From Xestospongia bergquistia (Eukaryota > Porifera > Demospongiae > Haplosclerida > Petrosiidae): a stretch of DNA of 64,000 nucleotides. Under the pieces are notes generated by a model. The model saw only the letters and a program-made list of their open reading frames with translations. It was not told the DNA's origin and searched no databases. Both the position numbers and the translations under genes were made by a program. Shown here one piece after another: positions 1 to 12,991 of the stretch; the stretch's first letter is position 1, and every line of letters starts with the position of its first letter. The DNA is taken from the NCBI GenBank assembly GCA_963965975.1, contig OZ014422.1, forward strand, positions 5,045,155-5,109,154, given 5' to 3'.

Positions 1-3000
1 GCCATATCTACATTATATCTTATTATTGTCAGTTAGTATAGATAGTTCTTCCCTCAACTATTTCTGTGCCCTCATTGTAGATTGACTATTATCATAATCC
101 AGGCTCATGTATATAGGTGTGGCTATTGTTATGTTACTATCTTCTCCATCGCTACTACACAATATGCATAAGCAAAGAGTGAGAAAAAAATGTTAGTTGA
201 TGGGAAATATTATTGGTGACACATTATGATGTATTATCACTCTTTGAACTTGCACTGTCATCATATCCTTTCTCCTTTGATCATGTGATTTTCTTATGAC
301 ATCATAACCCATACTTTCAGCATTAAATTAAAGACAGGCATAAAAGTTAGTGTCTATTTTATTAAATGTTTGTTGAATATAGTTATTTTATTGAAGAATA
401 TCAACAACAAATGTCATTTTAAAGAAAATTTATTAACGCAACAAATGATTTTGTTTCTGATACATACCTTACTTATTACTGACATTTACTTTTCTTCATG
501 ACATCTCCTCCACATTCCAATACAACAAATGTCTCCTTTAATGACTTTATAGTAATTGATTTTCCCTTTCTGTTCCTCTTCATGTATTTTGTCATGTCAT
601 TGATCTCATCTTCTACTATTATAAATCTTATGAATATAAACTCTAACTATTGATATATTGTATAGCTGGCTTTTTTAAGGCATGATATTTTCATGAATAT
701 GAGAAAATTATTTTCATTTAAAACATTTTGTGGTTTAATCAAAACCATACCTTGACAATAACCCACTAATAAGATGGGAGAGTTTGATGTTGACAGCTAA
801 TCTCACCAAATATACACACACTCAGTTTATTCTTGGACTGCTGTGTGGTGTGGCAGTTTAGGAAGGAGACATTATACATCATATATACCTTATGTATTAG
901 AGGATTGGGTTTTGTGGTTTGAAATAAACTTAGTAGACAGAACTATATAGTTATATAAACTCACAGATGATCTCAACCCTGGCACATTTTAAAGTATGGA
1001 TTCAATGCAGATATATAGTAACATTCAATTGGTATATACTCAGCAGACAACTATCATAATTTCTCATATTACTTATTTAATTATTGAATATCCATTGTTT
1101 GTCCTTCTTCTGACACATTATTGTTATCACACCTGGACAGCCTTTGACTAAAAATCATTTTTAGTGTCTAATACATTAACTATTGACTAGTAGCTAGTTC
1201 CTTGACTGTCCTTAAAAAGGAATTGAAAGGAAGTGATTATGTAATATGTTTTATTAAGAGCACATCCCTCATATACCACAAATGGTGCCATATCTACATT
1301 ATATCTTATTATTGTCAGTTAGTATAGATAGTTCTTCCCTCAACTATTTCTGTGCCCTCCTTGTAGATTGACTATTATCATAATCCAGGCTCATGTATAT
1401 AGGTGTGGCTATTGTTATGTTACTATCTTCTCCATCGCTACTACACAATATGCATAAACAAAGAGTGAGAAAAAATTACATATATTAGTCCTGTCATATT
1501 TGGAAGGTCACACAACTGTCATTAATATAGCTGTTTATGACATTTTATTATATAACTTTAAGTATATATGTGTGTTTAGAGAATGCTGTTTACATATAAT
1601 GTCAGAGGTGAGGTCACCTCATCTGTAAGTCCACACAAATAGCTTTATCAGCAAGTATCTTAATGGGGAACTCCCTGGGACAGTCCTCATTGAACTTGCA
1701 CTGTCATCATATCCTTTCTCCTTTGATCATGTGATTTTCTTATGACATCATAACCCATACTTTCAGCATTAAATTAAAGACAGGCATAAAAGTTAGTGTC
1801 TATTTTATTAAATGTTTGTTGAATATAGTTATTTTATTGAAGAGTATCAACAACAAATGTCATTTTAAAGAAAATTTATTAACGCAACAAATGATTTTGT
1901 TTCTGATACATACCTTACTTATTACTGACATTTACTTTTCTTCATGACATCTCCTCCACATTCCAATACAACAAATGTCTCCTTTAATGGGTTTATAATA
2001 ATTGATTTTCCCTTTCTGTTCTACTTCATGTATTTTATCATGTCATTGATCTCATCTTCTACTATTACAAATCATATGAATATAAACTCTACCTATTGAT
2101 AGCTGGCTTTTGTAAGAGATGATACTTTCATGAATGTGAGAAAATTTTTCATGTAAGACTTTTTGTGGTTTAATCAAAACCATACCTTGACAATCTCACT
2201 AATAAGATGATAGAGTTGAGGTTTACAGCTAACCTCATCATAATGACCTACTACACACACTCAGTTGATCTTTGGACTGACAATGTACATCATATATACC
2301 TTATGTATTAGAGGATTGGGTTCTGTGGTTAGAAATAGGCTTAGTGGATAACTAGTTATATAAACTATAAGATGATCTCAATCCTAGCTCATTTAAAGTA
2401 TGGATTCTAATACTGGTATATATAAACATTTAATTCATATAAATATTGTGTAGACAAGGTTACAACTATCATAATTTCCCATATTATTTATGTAATTATT
2501 GACATTCCAATTGTTTGGCCTTCTTCTGACACATTATTGTAATCACACCTGGACAGCCTTTGACTAAAAGTCATTTTAGTGTCTAATACATTAAAGTAGC
2601 TAGTTGTCCTTAAAAAGAATTGAAAGGAAATGATTATGTAATATGTTTTATTATGAGCAAATACCTCATATACCACAAATAATGTCATGTCTACATTGTA
2701 TCTTATTATTGTCAGTTGCTATGGTTCTTCCCTCAACTATTTGTAAGTGGTTGTCATTGTATTGACAGATTATATGGTATATACTATTTACTGCTTTTAA
2801 TTGTCAGGCAATAACTTACTTTCAGAATATATTACACTTTCCATGTCCATAGACAAATAAACCTTTTTTTTTATTTTCATCGTTCCACATGGTGTCTCTC
2901 CTTCAGATAACCCACTAAAAGTAAACACAACAAAATGTTATAATAAGTGAGCAACTACTTGGTTTCAGTTTACATTACGTAAATGAATTTGATTCAGATA

Positions 3001-3960
3001 TAAATACTTATTGTTTATAATTAGGGAAAGAAATGCCAATCATTCTATCTATGATGTATGTGTAATCAGGTGTTATTAAATGGGTGTGGCTAAACCTCAA
3101 TAAAACCATGGACATTAGAATGTAAACCTATTTCTACTTTTACAGTTATGAGTTCACCTTGACTTCTTCATGGTTTTATAATAGGTAAACTACTGCCAAT
3201 TCACTGCGCGCCATTGATCTCACTTTCTACTATTACAAAGTAAAACTCTACCTATTGATATATTGTATAGCTCACTTTTGTAAGGGATGATACTTTCATG
3301 AATATGAGAAAATGTTCATGTAAGACTTTTTGTGATTTAATCAAAACCATACCTTGACAATCTCACTAATAAGATAAGAGTTGAGGTTGATAGCTAACCT
3401 CATCATAATGACCTAATATGGATTACACATACTCAGTTTATCCTTACACTGCTATGTGGTGTGGCAGTCTGGGAAGGAGACAACATACATCATATATACC
3501 TTATGTATTAGAGGATTGGGTTCTATGGTTAGAAATGCTTAGTGGATAGAACTAATCATATAAACTATAAGATGATCTCAATCCTAGCTCATTTAAAGTA
3601 TGGATTCTAATATTGGTATATATAAATATTAAATTCATACACATATTGTGTAGACAAGGTTACTATCACAATTTCCCATATTATTTATGTAATTATTAAC
3701 ATTCCAATTGTTATCCTTCTTATTATTGTAATCACACCTGGACAACCTTTAACTAAAAGTCATTTTTAGTGTCTAATACATTAAATATTGAATAGTTGTC
3801 CTTTAAAAGAATTGAAAGGAAATAATTATGTAATATGTTTTATTATGAGCACATACATCATATACCACAAATAATGTCATGTCTACATTATATCTTATTA
3901 TTATTATTTGCTATGGTTCTTTAAACTATTTGTGTGCCCTCCTTGTAGATTGATTATCAT
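1..3960. repeat. Tandem array of a ~1.3 kb non-coding repeat, about three copies
   Basis: The sequence at 1-190 recurs almost unchanged at 1286-1477, and again in shorter, more diverged form near 2687 and 3873. The block at about 246-760 recurs at about 1693-2170 and in part at 3206-3340; the block ending in the motif gtcctttaaaagaattgaaa recurs near 1210, 2605 and 3798. Unit length is therefore about 1.2-1.45 kb. Copy 2 carries about 210 bp (roughly 1478-1690) where copy 1 has about 55 bp; copy 3 has unrelated sequence at about 2745-3200. No credible coding exon was found. It may be a local satellite or repeated duplication of an intergenic segment. Confidence 0.85.
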
Positions 3961-4001
3961 CATAATTCTGGCTCATGTATATAAGTGTGGCTATTGTTAT
4001 G

Positions 4002-4190
4002 CTTGATTGCCTTTTCTACCATTACATCATTTGGCTCATGTCTAATTGATATAATGACTGAACACACAACAGACACAGGATGATAGAGTATGTCTGTGAT
4101 ATTACTAAGTATAGTCTGGCTATTGTTGTACTTGATTGCCTTTTCTAATATTACATCATTTGGCTCATGTCTAATTGATATAATGACTCT
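4002..4190. repeat. Two-copy tandem repeat, period ~129 bp
   Basis: A segment beginning cttgattgccttttct occurs at 4002 and 4131, followed in both by nearly the same 60 bases (acatcatttggctcatg and on). It sits at the downstream edge of the large repeat array. No gene was seen between here and 4828. Confidence 0.8.
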
Positions 4191-4828
4191 GATAAATCTG
4201 GATCTGATAAATATGTAGATGTGTCTGTGACATTTAAACATTCCTGAATCAAGTTAGAAAAAAGTCTTTCATCATTCGAGTCAGTCTAGGCTAAGTCGTT
4301 TGTGCAATAATCAGATTGTAAACTTGGTAGAGACAAACCATGCCTAACTGATGTAATGGCTTGAAACACAACTGACACAAGATGAGAGTATAATTATGTT
4401 ATGCAGAGTTATGCAGCTGGACAGCCTTTGAACTATGAATGTTATTTTATATTAACAAGAAGTCCACACATGCATATATTTTATAATGTTGCATATTGAC
4501 TCAAAGATTTTGAAGAGCAGGTTACTCGCCTGTGTTGAAGTATTGCTACTACAAATAAATTATTCAGTCATTGTTGTCAAATAATTTCAAATATGACATT
4601 CAATTAACAAATATATTAAATGTTAATAAAGTAAATTATATCAAAATCATACAATTCAATTACAACTATTACAATAACTCTACTACAAAACTATTACTTC
4701 ATTAACTAGTTAAGATTTGATAAAAATTTCTGGCCATCAAGATGACTTGGCAGTCTTCTCTAAAACCAGTGACATTAACATGTCATTGACAGTTATGTCA
4801 TAAACACCTTTCAAATACCTCACTGTTC

Positions 4829-6812
4829 TTACACTGCTTGTTGCACTTGGTCAGCATTGGTTGATAGATACGTCGACAAATCTGTGTTATTTAAGCGTGG
4901 CTCAAGTGTTCCTGAAACAACGATCAAATTATGTGGGTCATTTTGTGGCAAACTTTCTATATAATAGCTGTCATCAGCCAAGGAGCTATAACCACTTTCA
5001 TTTTTGCCGTTTAACTTGTCCAATGGAACACTAACGACAGTTTTCTCTTCTACTGATAATTGTGTTTGCTTACGACTACACTTCCATGAAGCTATAACAC
5101 AGGAACATACTATAACAACTACTAATAGTAGTACCACAAATCCACCTAGTGAAGAAGGCAAACTAATGTAAAGAGGAAATGACTTGTTGATGGCTGTTGG
5201 AGATTCTCTTGTGGATGGCATTATAGATAGGATGACAGAAGAACCAACAGAAAATGGAGATGAGATGACAGAAGTACTAACGGAAAATGGAGCAGTTGTA
5301 TTAATATTAATACTAGTAGGAGATGGAACAGGTAACTGAGTTGATGTCTGATTTGTACTATTGTCTATTGAATGGACATAACCACTTCCACTCTCTCGTG
5401 GTAGTGAAGTGGGGGCGGGGTCACAAAAGACATTCAAACCTTGAGGAGCGTAAAAAAGGTTGAAGTGATAATCTGTTGGTGACATTGATTTCAAGTCAAT
5501 TACTTCAACACGATATGTTCCAGAGTGGAGTGACACAACGAGAATATATTGACCACCAAAAAGATGATATCCATCACAGCCACCACTGAAACAAGGAAAG
5601 GTGCCATTAGCGATTACCTGTAGGTGTTGGTCATTACATCCTTTACTTGTATTGTAGGTCATGATAACAGACGAAGTTAATAACACAAGTATTATGTTAC
5701 CATCAATGTCAATGGAGTAGACTCTAGAAACAGGAAATGGTAATGATACAGAACATTTAGACTGAAAACCATTTTTATAGAACGTGAAATTTGATGCAGT
5801 TAGATCTACTACTATATTGTTGAGATTCCATAGTTCACCATTTAATGGAATCAGGTGCTTGTCTTGTCCATCTTCTTTAACAAGATATATGTGTTTAGTC
5901 TCCTTACACTTGAGGATGAAATAAGTCGTGTTAAAGGTCAGAGGTTGCCATTTGGAAGGACAATGAGTAAGTGATGTCATGACATCGGAATAAATTTGAA
6001 CATCACCATTTTTGAGATTAAATCTTAGCAGTGCATTTGAATCATCAATGTAAATAGAGTTGGTATAACCATCGTGAAGAACAAATGCATGTGCCGATCC
6101 TTCACCAATGGTCTCCATATAGTACACTCCATTTTGAACAGACAGAGCTAGTACAGCAGTACTACAGCTAATATATACGATTTGATTTAGTGTATCAACG
6201 TACAAGTCATTAGGATTGATACAATAGAGAGGTGAACTGGCTGTGTCATCAAATAGTTTAAACGTGTTAACGGGTTTTCCTTTTGTTGTAATTAGTACTC
6301 TGTCTTGGCTGAGCCATACAGAGTCTTTCGATCCAGGGAAGAGTACAATGTCGGAAGGTACATCAGCAAATTTAAAATTGAATGTAAGGTTGGAAGTGTC
6401 TGGAGCAGTTTTACTGATAAATTGGTTCTCCTTCAACTTGGAACAGCCCGCAGTTGTGTTGATAACAGCTTGCCATGAGCACAAGTCCAGTTGATTATTT
6501 CCTATGTAAATAATTACATTAGAAGATTATAATACGATATAGTATAGCAACCGTCCCTCACGCCTGCGTTAGCCTCGTACCCAGACGATTCGGAGACGAA
6601 CGCCTGGGGTTGAGATTATATATTACTTATTGCAAACTGAAAGTGGTATCGGTGTGCATTCGTTAGACTAAGGTAATCTACAAACTTTTATAACCTAAAG
6701 TCTAAAGCGTACGAGAGTGTAGGCCTAAACTTAGTATCAGCTTACCTTGTAGATTTGGAGAGACAGTAGTTAACAAGGTTTGCAGCAGAAAGAAAACTCC
6801 TAACGCAGTCAT
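4829..6812 (-). CDS. Orphan type I membrane protein with a propeller-like ectodomain
   Basis: Two coding exons, 6746-6812 and 4829-6501, join in phase (donor GTAAG, acceptor ACATAG) to give about 580 residues. The first exon is a clean signal peptide starting MTALGVFFLLQTLL. The long ectodomain has many N-glycosylation sites and repeated short blade-like segments (IYIDDSNALLRFNLKNG and similar) that resemble NHL or YWTD propeller repeats. A Ser/Thr-rich stalk follows, then one membrane helix (FVVLLLVVVIVCSCVIA) and a cytoplasmic tail of about 90 residues with tyrosines in GYSSLADDSYYIESL. I do not recognise the family. A receptor or adhesion role is inference from topology only. It is head-to-head with TAPT1. 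Confidence 0.75.
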
Positions 6813-7053
6813 CAGACATCAACGCTCAGTTTAAAGAGTTCTACAGAAATTTTTGGAGCCGATAAGATGGACCAGGTTTCTAGAGTCTAATATATATATA
6901 TATATGAGTCTAGGGGGAGTGGCCCGGAAGGTTACAGAAATATCCAGAAGTTTCTGAATATTGCGTCGTTACAGTCGTAGAATAAATATCTGGTTTAATT
7001 TATTAAAGTGGCAATCTATTTTTTTACTGCAGGATTGCTCTGGCCCTACTACT
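6813..7053. promoter_or_regulatory. Shared promoter between the orphan membrane gene and TAPT1
   Basis: 241 bp separate the two divergent start codons. The interval holds a short TA run (about 6891-6905) followed by gggggagtggccc. Both transcripts must start here or in upstream non-coding exons. Bidirectional activity is inferred from the layout. Confidence 0.55.
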
Positions 7054-10000
7054 ATGCAGAAACAAACCAATGGAGGTAAGTTACACAGCCAGCATGACAG
7101 ATAAGCTCAGACCACACCCACTAATCCACTCGACTATGTCTAAGTTGTGACATGTCTTGCAGGACCTGAGGCCATAGATATTAGAGTACTCTAATATCTA
7201 TGCTGAGACTAATGGATGAAGTCATAATCATTCTTTATTGATAAATGTACACTATTGTATGTGTTATTGATCATTGTGGCTTGCAGGAATTTACATAATT
7301 CTTTGACTTTACTATTCAGGTGTGTCATTTCTGGGTTACCTCAAAGGGGAGGTCACCCGTGGGTACCTCCTCCAAGAAAATGAGGAAATGTACTCTGAAA
7401 AGCAAAAACGAGTGTTAACATTTATGAGGACACCACGTGAACTGGAAAAGGTAGAAATAACATTAATTGAGTCTTTAGAGGTTAATGGCGTTAGTGTACT
7501 ATACTTGTCAATCATACTAGGGGTAGTCATTACTCAATGATGTTGACTCAACAGTTTCTACGTACATGTTACAAGTAGGAAGAAAGATCTATAAAACATG
7601 TATCTGATATTCAGCTGATGTTAATATTAAAGTTGTCAATATAATAGTAGACTCTCCTTTTAATGTATGATACTTTTAATTCTCTCTTATTTGAGCCTAT
7701 CACTTCTAAACAGCTATTGTTTATGAAAGTACTCATTACTTAATATAGATCATGTTGTTTACATATAAATGTCTATCTGATCAGAAGTGATCTTACCTAT
7801 ATGTTAAAGCAAGTAACTTGATGGGAAGTCCCTTAATGATTAACTAAATGAACATTCCAAGAAACAGATGTTGCTTAGTCATTATTTACTATTAACATTA
7901 GTCACATGTACTTCCTGACTTCTGAATTTTGTCATTTCTTTTCTCTTTTATCTGTCTTTAGCTCATGTTATTTGGTGTGGCTATTATGTTTGACTCTTTC
8001 TTGTTGATCTTTTCTTTTCTACCATTACGTGTCATATGGGCGGGTCTAACATTTATATTCCGCCTACTAACATGTCATAGGTAATCTCTTCTATATCGCA
8101 TACAATCCTGACTACAATACTCTTTAGTAACTTAATGGACTCCACCCACAAATGGGACATTGCAAGAGGTGTGTCTTTCATTATAATGCTTTATTTATTC
8201 ATTTGTTGTTTAGCTCTTATTTTAGTGATTTGTACTATTAGTGTTGGATATGTTGACACATCTCAAGTCTATCATCTTGTCCGAGGACAGAGTGTTATAA
8301 AACTTTATGTAATTTTCAACATGTTAGATGTAAGATGAATTAATGGATAGATAGATGAATTAATGGATGGATAGATGAATTAATGGATGGATAGATGAAT
8401 TAATGGATAGATAGATGAATTAATGGATGGATTATGTAAAAATAGATTGCTAGGCTAAAAATGGATAGATACTACCAGTCCTTTCATTTGTACTTATCGA
8501 TTTCTTTTATTTTAGATTTTTGATCGTCTATTAGCGTCTATTGGACAAGATGTACTCGATTCATTTTATTGGGTTTTATCAGAATGTGGGCGAAGTAAAA
8601 CAGATCTTTTTCCAGTGGGAGGGTATGGCCTGGTGGCTACTGCTTATGTATGTATCTTTATATTATCTGCTGACCAGTAGTATAACCTGTTTTGATAACC
8701 TGTTTTGTCAAGTAGTATATAGTGTAAAACTGAATTGAGGTAGGACTGCTTGTAGTAGTCAGTTTAAAGTTTAAAGTTTGAATTGACCCATTGAAGTAGC
8801 TATATGCCTCCTACACATAGTTCAGCTGTAAAGAGTTTAAAGTTTGAACTGTGTGACCTTTTCCATGAACTTAGAATGATAGTGCACTTGGTATGTATCT
8901 CTATTGTACATGCAAGGATGCTTTCCTTAACACTAAAAATCCATTTCTTAGTTCTTGCTGACTGTAGTTCTTATACTTATGATGTAATTACACTCAGATA
9001 ACTTTAGGTTAAAGTCTATAATTTTTAAAGTGCTCACATTAACTGATACTGTTCATTTTATTTTCCTTAACATTTTCTTTATATTATAGTCATTCATTCT
9101 GTACTTGTATTGTGTCAAGTTGTAACACTCAATGTAGCAATCAATTCACACAACAAGGCTTTATTGACTGTCGTGATATCAAACCAGTTTGTTGAATTAA
9201 AAGGAAATGTCTTCAAGAAATTTGATGTCAATAATCTCTTTCAAATGTCTTCAAGTGGTTAGTAACTTTAAAAACAGGATGTGTTTACTCTGATGATCAG
9301 CTGAGTCATTTTGTACATGGAACAATCCTTTCCTAATATAGAGTTGATATCCTGTACCACTATGGACACTCCCTAAACCCTTTTATCTCAGTAGTCACTA
9401 GCTACTCTTTGAAATCCTTATGTACAAAGTTTATGATCTATCTTGCATCTTTAGATATTCGTGAGCGATTTCATTACGTAATACTTTTAACAATTGTAGT
9501 AATAAGAAACCTTGCTCAATTTCAATGGGACCTCGGTAAGCACAATGATATTAAGGTTACCTAACCTATTCTCTTTAGTTCACTTGCAGACATTGTTACC
9601 TCTTATAGCACTCATATTTTTATCTGAAATTTTTGTGGATTGGATCAAACATGGATTTATAACAAAATTCAATTCAATATCTCCTTATATATATCGGAAA
9701 TATACTGCCATTTTAGCCAAGGATTTGGCTACCAGTCGCCAGAGAATGGTTAGTGAGTAGTTATTATTGTTTATCCCCATAGTGGCTGTGTAGTAAGTAT
9801 GATATCATAAGTTGTAACATGTGATATGTAACTTCACATGATTTGTAGGCTGGTAGTTTATGACAACATTATTTGATCTCATATGTGGTTAGTTGTGGTT
9901 AATAGGTTATTTCCTACATGATCTGTGTACACACTCAAGATGACTACGCCAATATGTTATGACACATGTAATATATATACACATAATATATCAAAGTCAA

Positions 10001-11166
10001 AATGAGACAATTCTAGAATTATACAGCAATAAGTTATTATCCATATATTAATGGTCATACCAATACATTACTGTTTTTAACATCTAAGTTGTATACCCTC
10101 GTATCTCCTTGAATATTATACATGTTTTATTAAAAAGATAATGTTAGTGAGACTTCCAATAAATGACACTTTAAGTTAGATCACTTTGTATATTTTAGAC
10201 ATTGGTTTAAGTTTCACTATACTACTGTAGTTTGTCTATTATGGAGCACTTATGCTAATAATATAATATACAGTTATATTATGTAATATGATACAACAAT
10301 GGGCAATTGTTATATCATATTACATAATGGGTGGAGCACACACACTTGCTCCACCCAGTCATATCACCCAAGGACATGCCTCAGTCATATCACCCAAGGA
10401 CATGATTCATTAAGGGATCATTTAGATTGACTAACCCCCTAAAACTAGAGTAATGCATTTTAATGATTTTATGCGCCCAACCTGGATCCTCCTTTTCCCA
10501 TACTATACTGTTTCTGGAGAGCAAGGGATCAATAACAAAAATTCTACTTAATGTTAAAGGAAGGGTAAAAGTATGTCAACAAAAAACAGAGCAAACTATT
10601 ATCATATCACCATTAACAGTTACATTATGTAATATGATATAACAGTTACATTATGTAATAATACAACATATGATATAACAGCATATTTGTATATTCTCTT
10701 ATTTCAGTCACATTCTCAATATTCTGCTGTTGTATCACGTCGTATGGGATTTACTCCTCTTCCCTTGACCTGTCTGTTGTCTCAGACGTTATTTACTTTT
10801 ATGAATTTCCGAGGAATTTATGGGAAACTATTACTGTGTATTATCTTTTTGTGGTAAGTATTACTAATCACATGACTTGTCACATGATTGTCATATGATA
10901 GCTTACTCTCACTGAAGACATTATTGGGTATTGTGTTACTGGGTGTGGCTTGTGGTTACAAGCACAAACCTCCTGATGAAGATGAAAATATCAAAGAGGA
11001 AAAGAAGGAAACCAAACAATCTGGTTTAACTCGTAAAGAACCAGTTAGTGATACTGTATTAACAAGACCAGATTCCACAGTGCGTGATCGCTCATCAAAG
11101 ACAGCTAAGACAAAGAGTCTATCAGAGATAGAAAGATATACTTTGTGCAGCAATAGAATTGTATAA
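7054..11166 (+). CDS. TAPT1: TAPT1, multipass ER/ciliary-base membrane protein
   Basis: Ten exons: 7054-7075, 7320-7450, 7962-8080, 8128-8329, 8516-8651, 9090-9257, 9455-9535, 9579-9748, 10708-10853, 10902-11166. All join in frame to give 479 residues. The protein carries the family hallmarks in order: an EVTRGYLLQENE block near the N-terminus, PRELEKLMLFG before the first hydrophobic segment, YHLVRGQSVIKLYVIFNML, FDRLLASIGQDVLDSFYW, LNVAINSHNKALLTVVISNQ and FVDWIKHGFITKFNSISP. Several membrane segments follow one another. TAPT1 is implicated in ciliogenesis and ER function in animals and has a yeast relative, EMP65. The C-terminus is charged and poorly conserved. The N-terminus is short compared with the vertebrate protein, so an upstream start cannot be excluded. 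Confidence 0.93.
8335..8434. repeat. 20-bp minisatellite in a TAPT1 intron
   Basis: Five tandem copies of atgaattaatggatagatag, with one or two substitutions each, begin a few bases after the exon 4 donor. Confidence 0.9.
10278..10328. repeat. Near-perfect hairpin in a TAPT1 intron
   Basis: The 23-base arms at 10278-10300 and 10306-10328 are complementary with one mismatch around a 5-base centre. The arm core (attatgtaatatgata) appears again at about 10622-10665 in the same intron, and a gtcatatcacccaagg direct repeat lies at about 10358 and 10383. It resembles a small inverted-repeat transposon remnant. Confidence 0.7.
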
Positions 11167-11312
11167 TAAAATTGTAAAATAATTAACCAGTTCACTTTTG
11201 AAAAAATAATTACTTGTTGTAAAAACTTGTTAAATATTAGGGTAGTCAGTGAAATATTACAAAATAAATAAATTAAAATAAATATATTTAATATAGCAAA
11301 TATTAGTTTACT

Positions 11313-12593
11313 CTAATTGTCAACTATTAAAGATAATTCTGTCTTTTTTAATGATTTTCTTTTTACCCATTCATAACTGGTCACCATAATAGCTGCAGTA
11401 GGTATAGTAGATGCTAACCTAGCACTAAGTCCTTTGGTAATACCACGAAATCCTTCTTCTTGTATAAAATGACGTAGTGTGGTCTTAAAAGAGTTGCTTT
11501 TCTCAAGCTAGAAAAAATGGTCATTATTAATATCTTTTGTTTTATTTAACATGATAAGGTCACACTCCAAACATATGCTATCAATAATGACAGCTGTAGA
11601 CTGTAACATATTTGTTCTAAAAACAACACTGTATTGCTGATACTGTCACTAGAGATCTGGTAGAAAACAACCAATATTTATAATGTAAAATAAATACAGT
11701 TAGGGTCCAAAATAGAGTATTAATTTCACATTGAAGTATTGTGTTTTCTGTAAACATAACCTTAAGTTTATAGTATCAGTTACATAATGCATAAAACATT
11801 AATGTTTATGGTTACAATAAGTGTCATTTGATCTTAAATTCTTAATAGTATAATGTATATATATTCTCACTTGATATCTAGTTCTCAATACATCCATAGG
11901 ATTAGTTAAAAAAGAGGCCAAAGCAGCTGAACACATTCCAACACTAGCTTGTACAAATGGTAGTGGTAGTTTATCTAACAACCCATGTTCGGCTGCTCTC
12001 TGAAAACCTCCACTATAAAATGACCACCATAGAGCACTATTAGGAGCATATGTCATCAATGATATTGAATATCCTTTAAAAAATCCTCGTGGTCCTTGTT
12101 TTTTCATTATATTTTTTACAACATCAAAAGTACTTGGTAATCGTTTAGGTTTGGGCTCCACCCCTTTCTTCCATTGGTGGATTTGTCCAGACATCATACG
12201 ATGTTGGGAAATGACATCCACTGGGACAAGAATAGTTTGACCCATCAATGTGGCAACCCCCCCAGCTATTAACCCTTTCAATTCCGTACGGTAACCATGG
12301 AGACGGCTACGTACTAATTCATATGTGACGATATACATTTGTCCAGATATTAGTCCAAATGAGCTTACAATATAACCACGATACAAACCACGAATGCCTT
12401 CATATTTTGCTATTTTATAGAATGCATCTAGAGTTCCTTTATACATGGACTTCTTCTCCTGCATAAAGAGTCTGGTTTTAATTAAATTGAATGGATAAAC
12501 AAGAGCTCTGACAAACATAAACAAAGACGGAGCAAAGATGAAGAACTTGTGTTTATCTAAATGTTGCCATTCTATCATTTGCCCACTGTCCAT
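11313..12593 (-). CDS. SLC25A44: SLC25A44-type mitochondrial carrier (branched-chain amino acids)
   Basis: Two exons, 11871-12593 and 11313-11507, give 305 residues. The start MDSGQMIEWQHLDKHKFF and the YPFNLIKTRL, LVPVDVISQHRM and TNPMDVLRTRYQ signatures mark three mitochondrial carrier repeats. The IEWQHLDK opening is characteristic of SLC25A44, a mitochondrial inner-membrane carrier for branched-chain amino acids. In the third repeat the Px(D/E)xx(R/K) motif is intact. The last exon encodes the final helix (GFRGITKGLSARLASTIP). Its stop is 146 bp from the TAPT1 stop, tail to tail. Assignment to A44 rather than another SLC25 member rests on the N-terminal block. Confidence 0.85.
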
Positions 12594-12991
12594 TCTGTAA
12601 AAACAAGAAAGAAATTGTCACTAATCTGTATATTGACACAAATTACGTCTGTACACGTATATACTGTTAGAAAATGTCAATATGATCATTGTTAATAGCA
12701 TCAATAGTTTTCACATCTACAAACTATTATATAATACTCAATAATAATGATAAAAACTTGCCTTTTACTACCATATATCTTCCCACTAAGCTAAGCCAAG
12801 CCCCCTAGTCAAACTCAAAATAATATTTAATATTTTTCTCCCGCCTACAATTCGCTCTAATAGATTAATAACATAAGATTTACGCTATAGCACGTGGTAT
12901 AGTAGACAAAATAAACATTTTTTATTCAGCAAAAAGCAGCTTTAATAGTTATATAGTTATTGTAAGGGAAGCATTCTGTTGCAATATGATC
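12594..12991. other. Gene-free interval between SLC25A44 and the cathepsin-like gene
   Basis: About 400 AT-rich bases upstream of the SLC25A44 start and downstream of the cathepsin-like stop. They must hold the SLC25A44 promoter and the 3' UTR of the neighbour. I see no coding exon, RNA gene or clear repeat. Confidence 0.5.

Noticed and set aside
3960-4241. A 93-codon open frame on the minus strand spanning the 129-bp tandem repeat
   Set aside because: Its internal peptide repeat comes from the DNA repeat, there is no recognisable domain, and it lies in the edge of the non-coding array.
1-4828. Possible retrotransposon remains in the left repeat array
   Set aside because: No reverse transcriptase, integrase or LTR structure was seen; the periodicity fits a tandem duplication.
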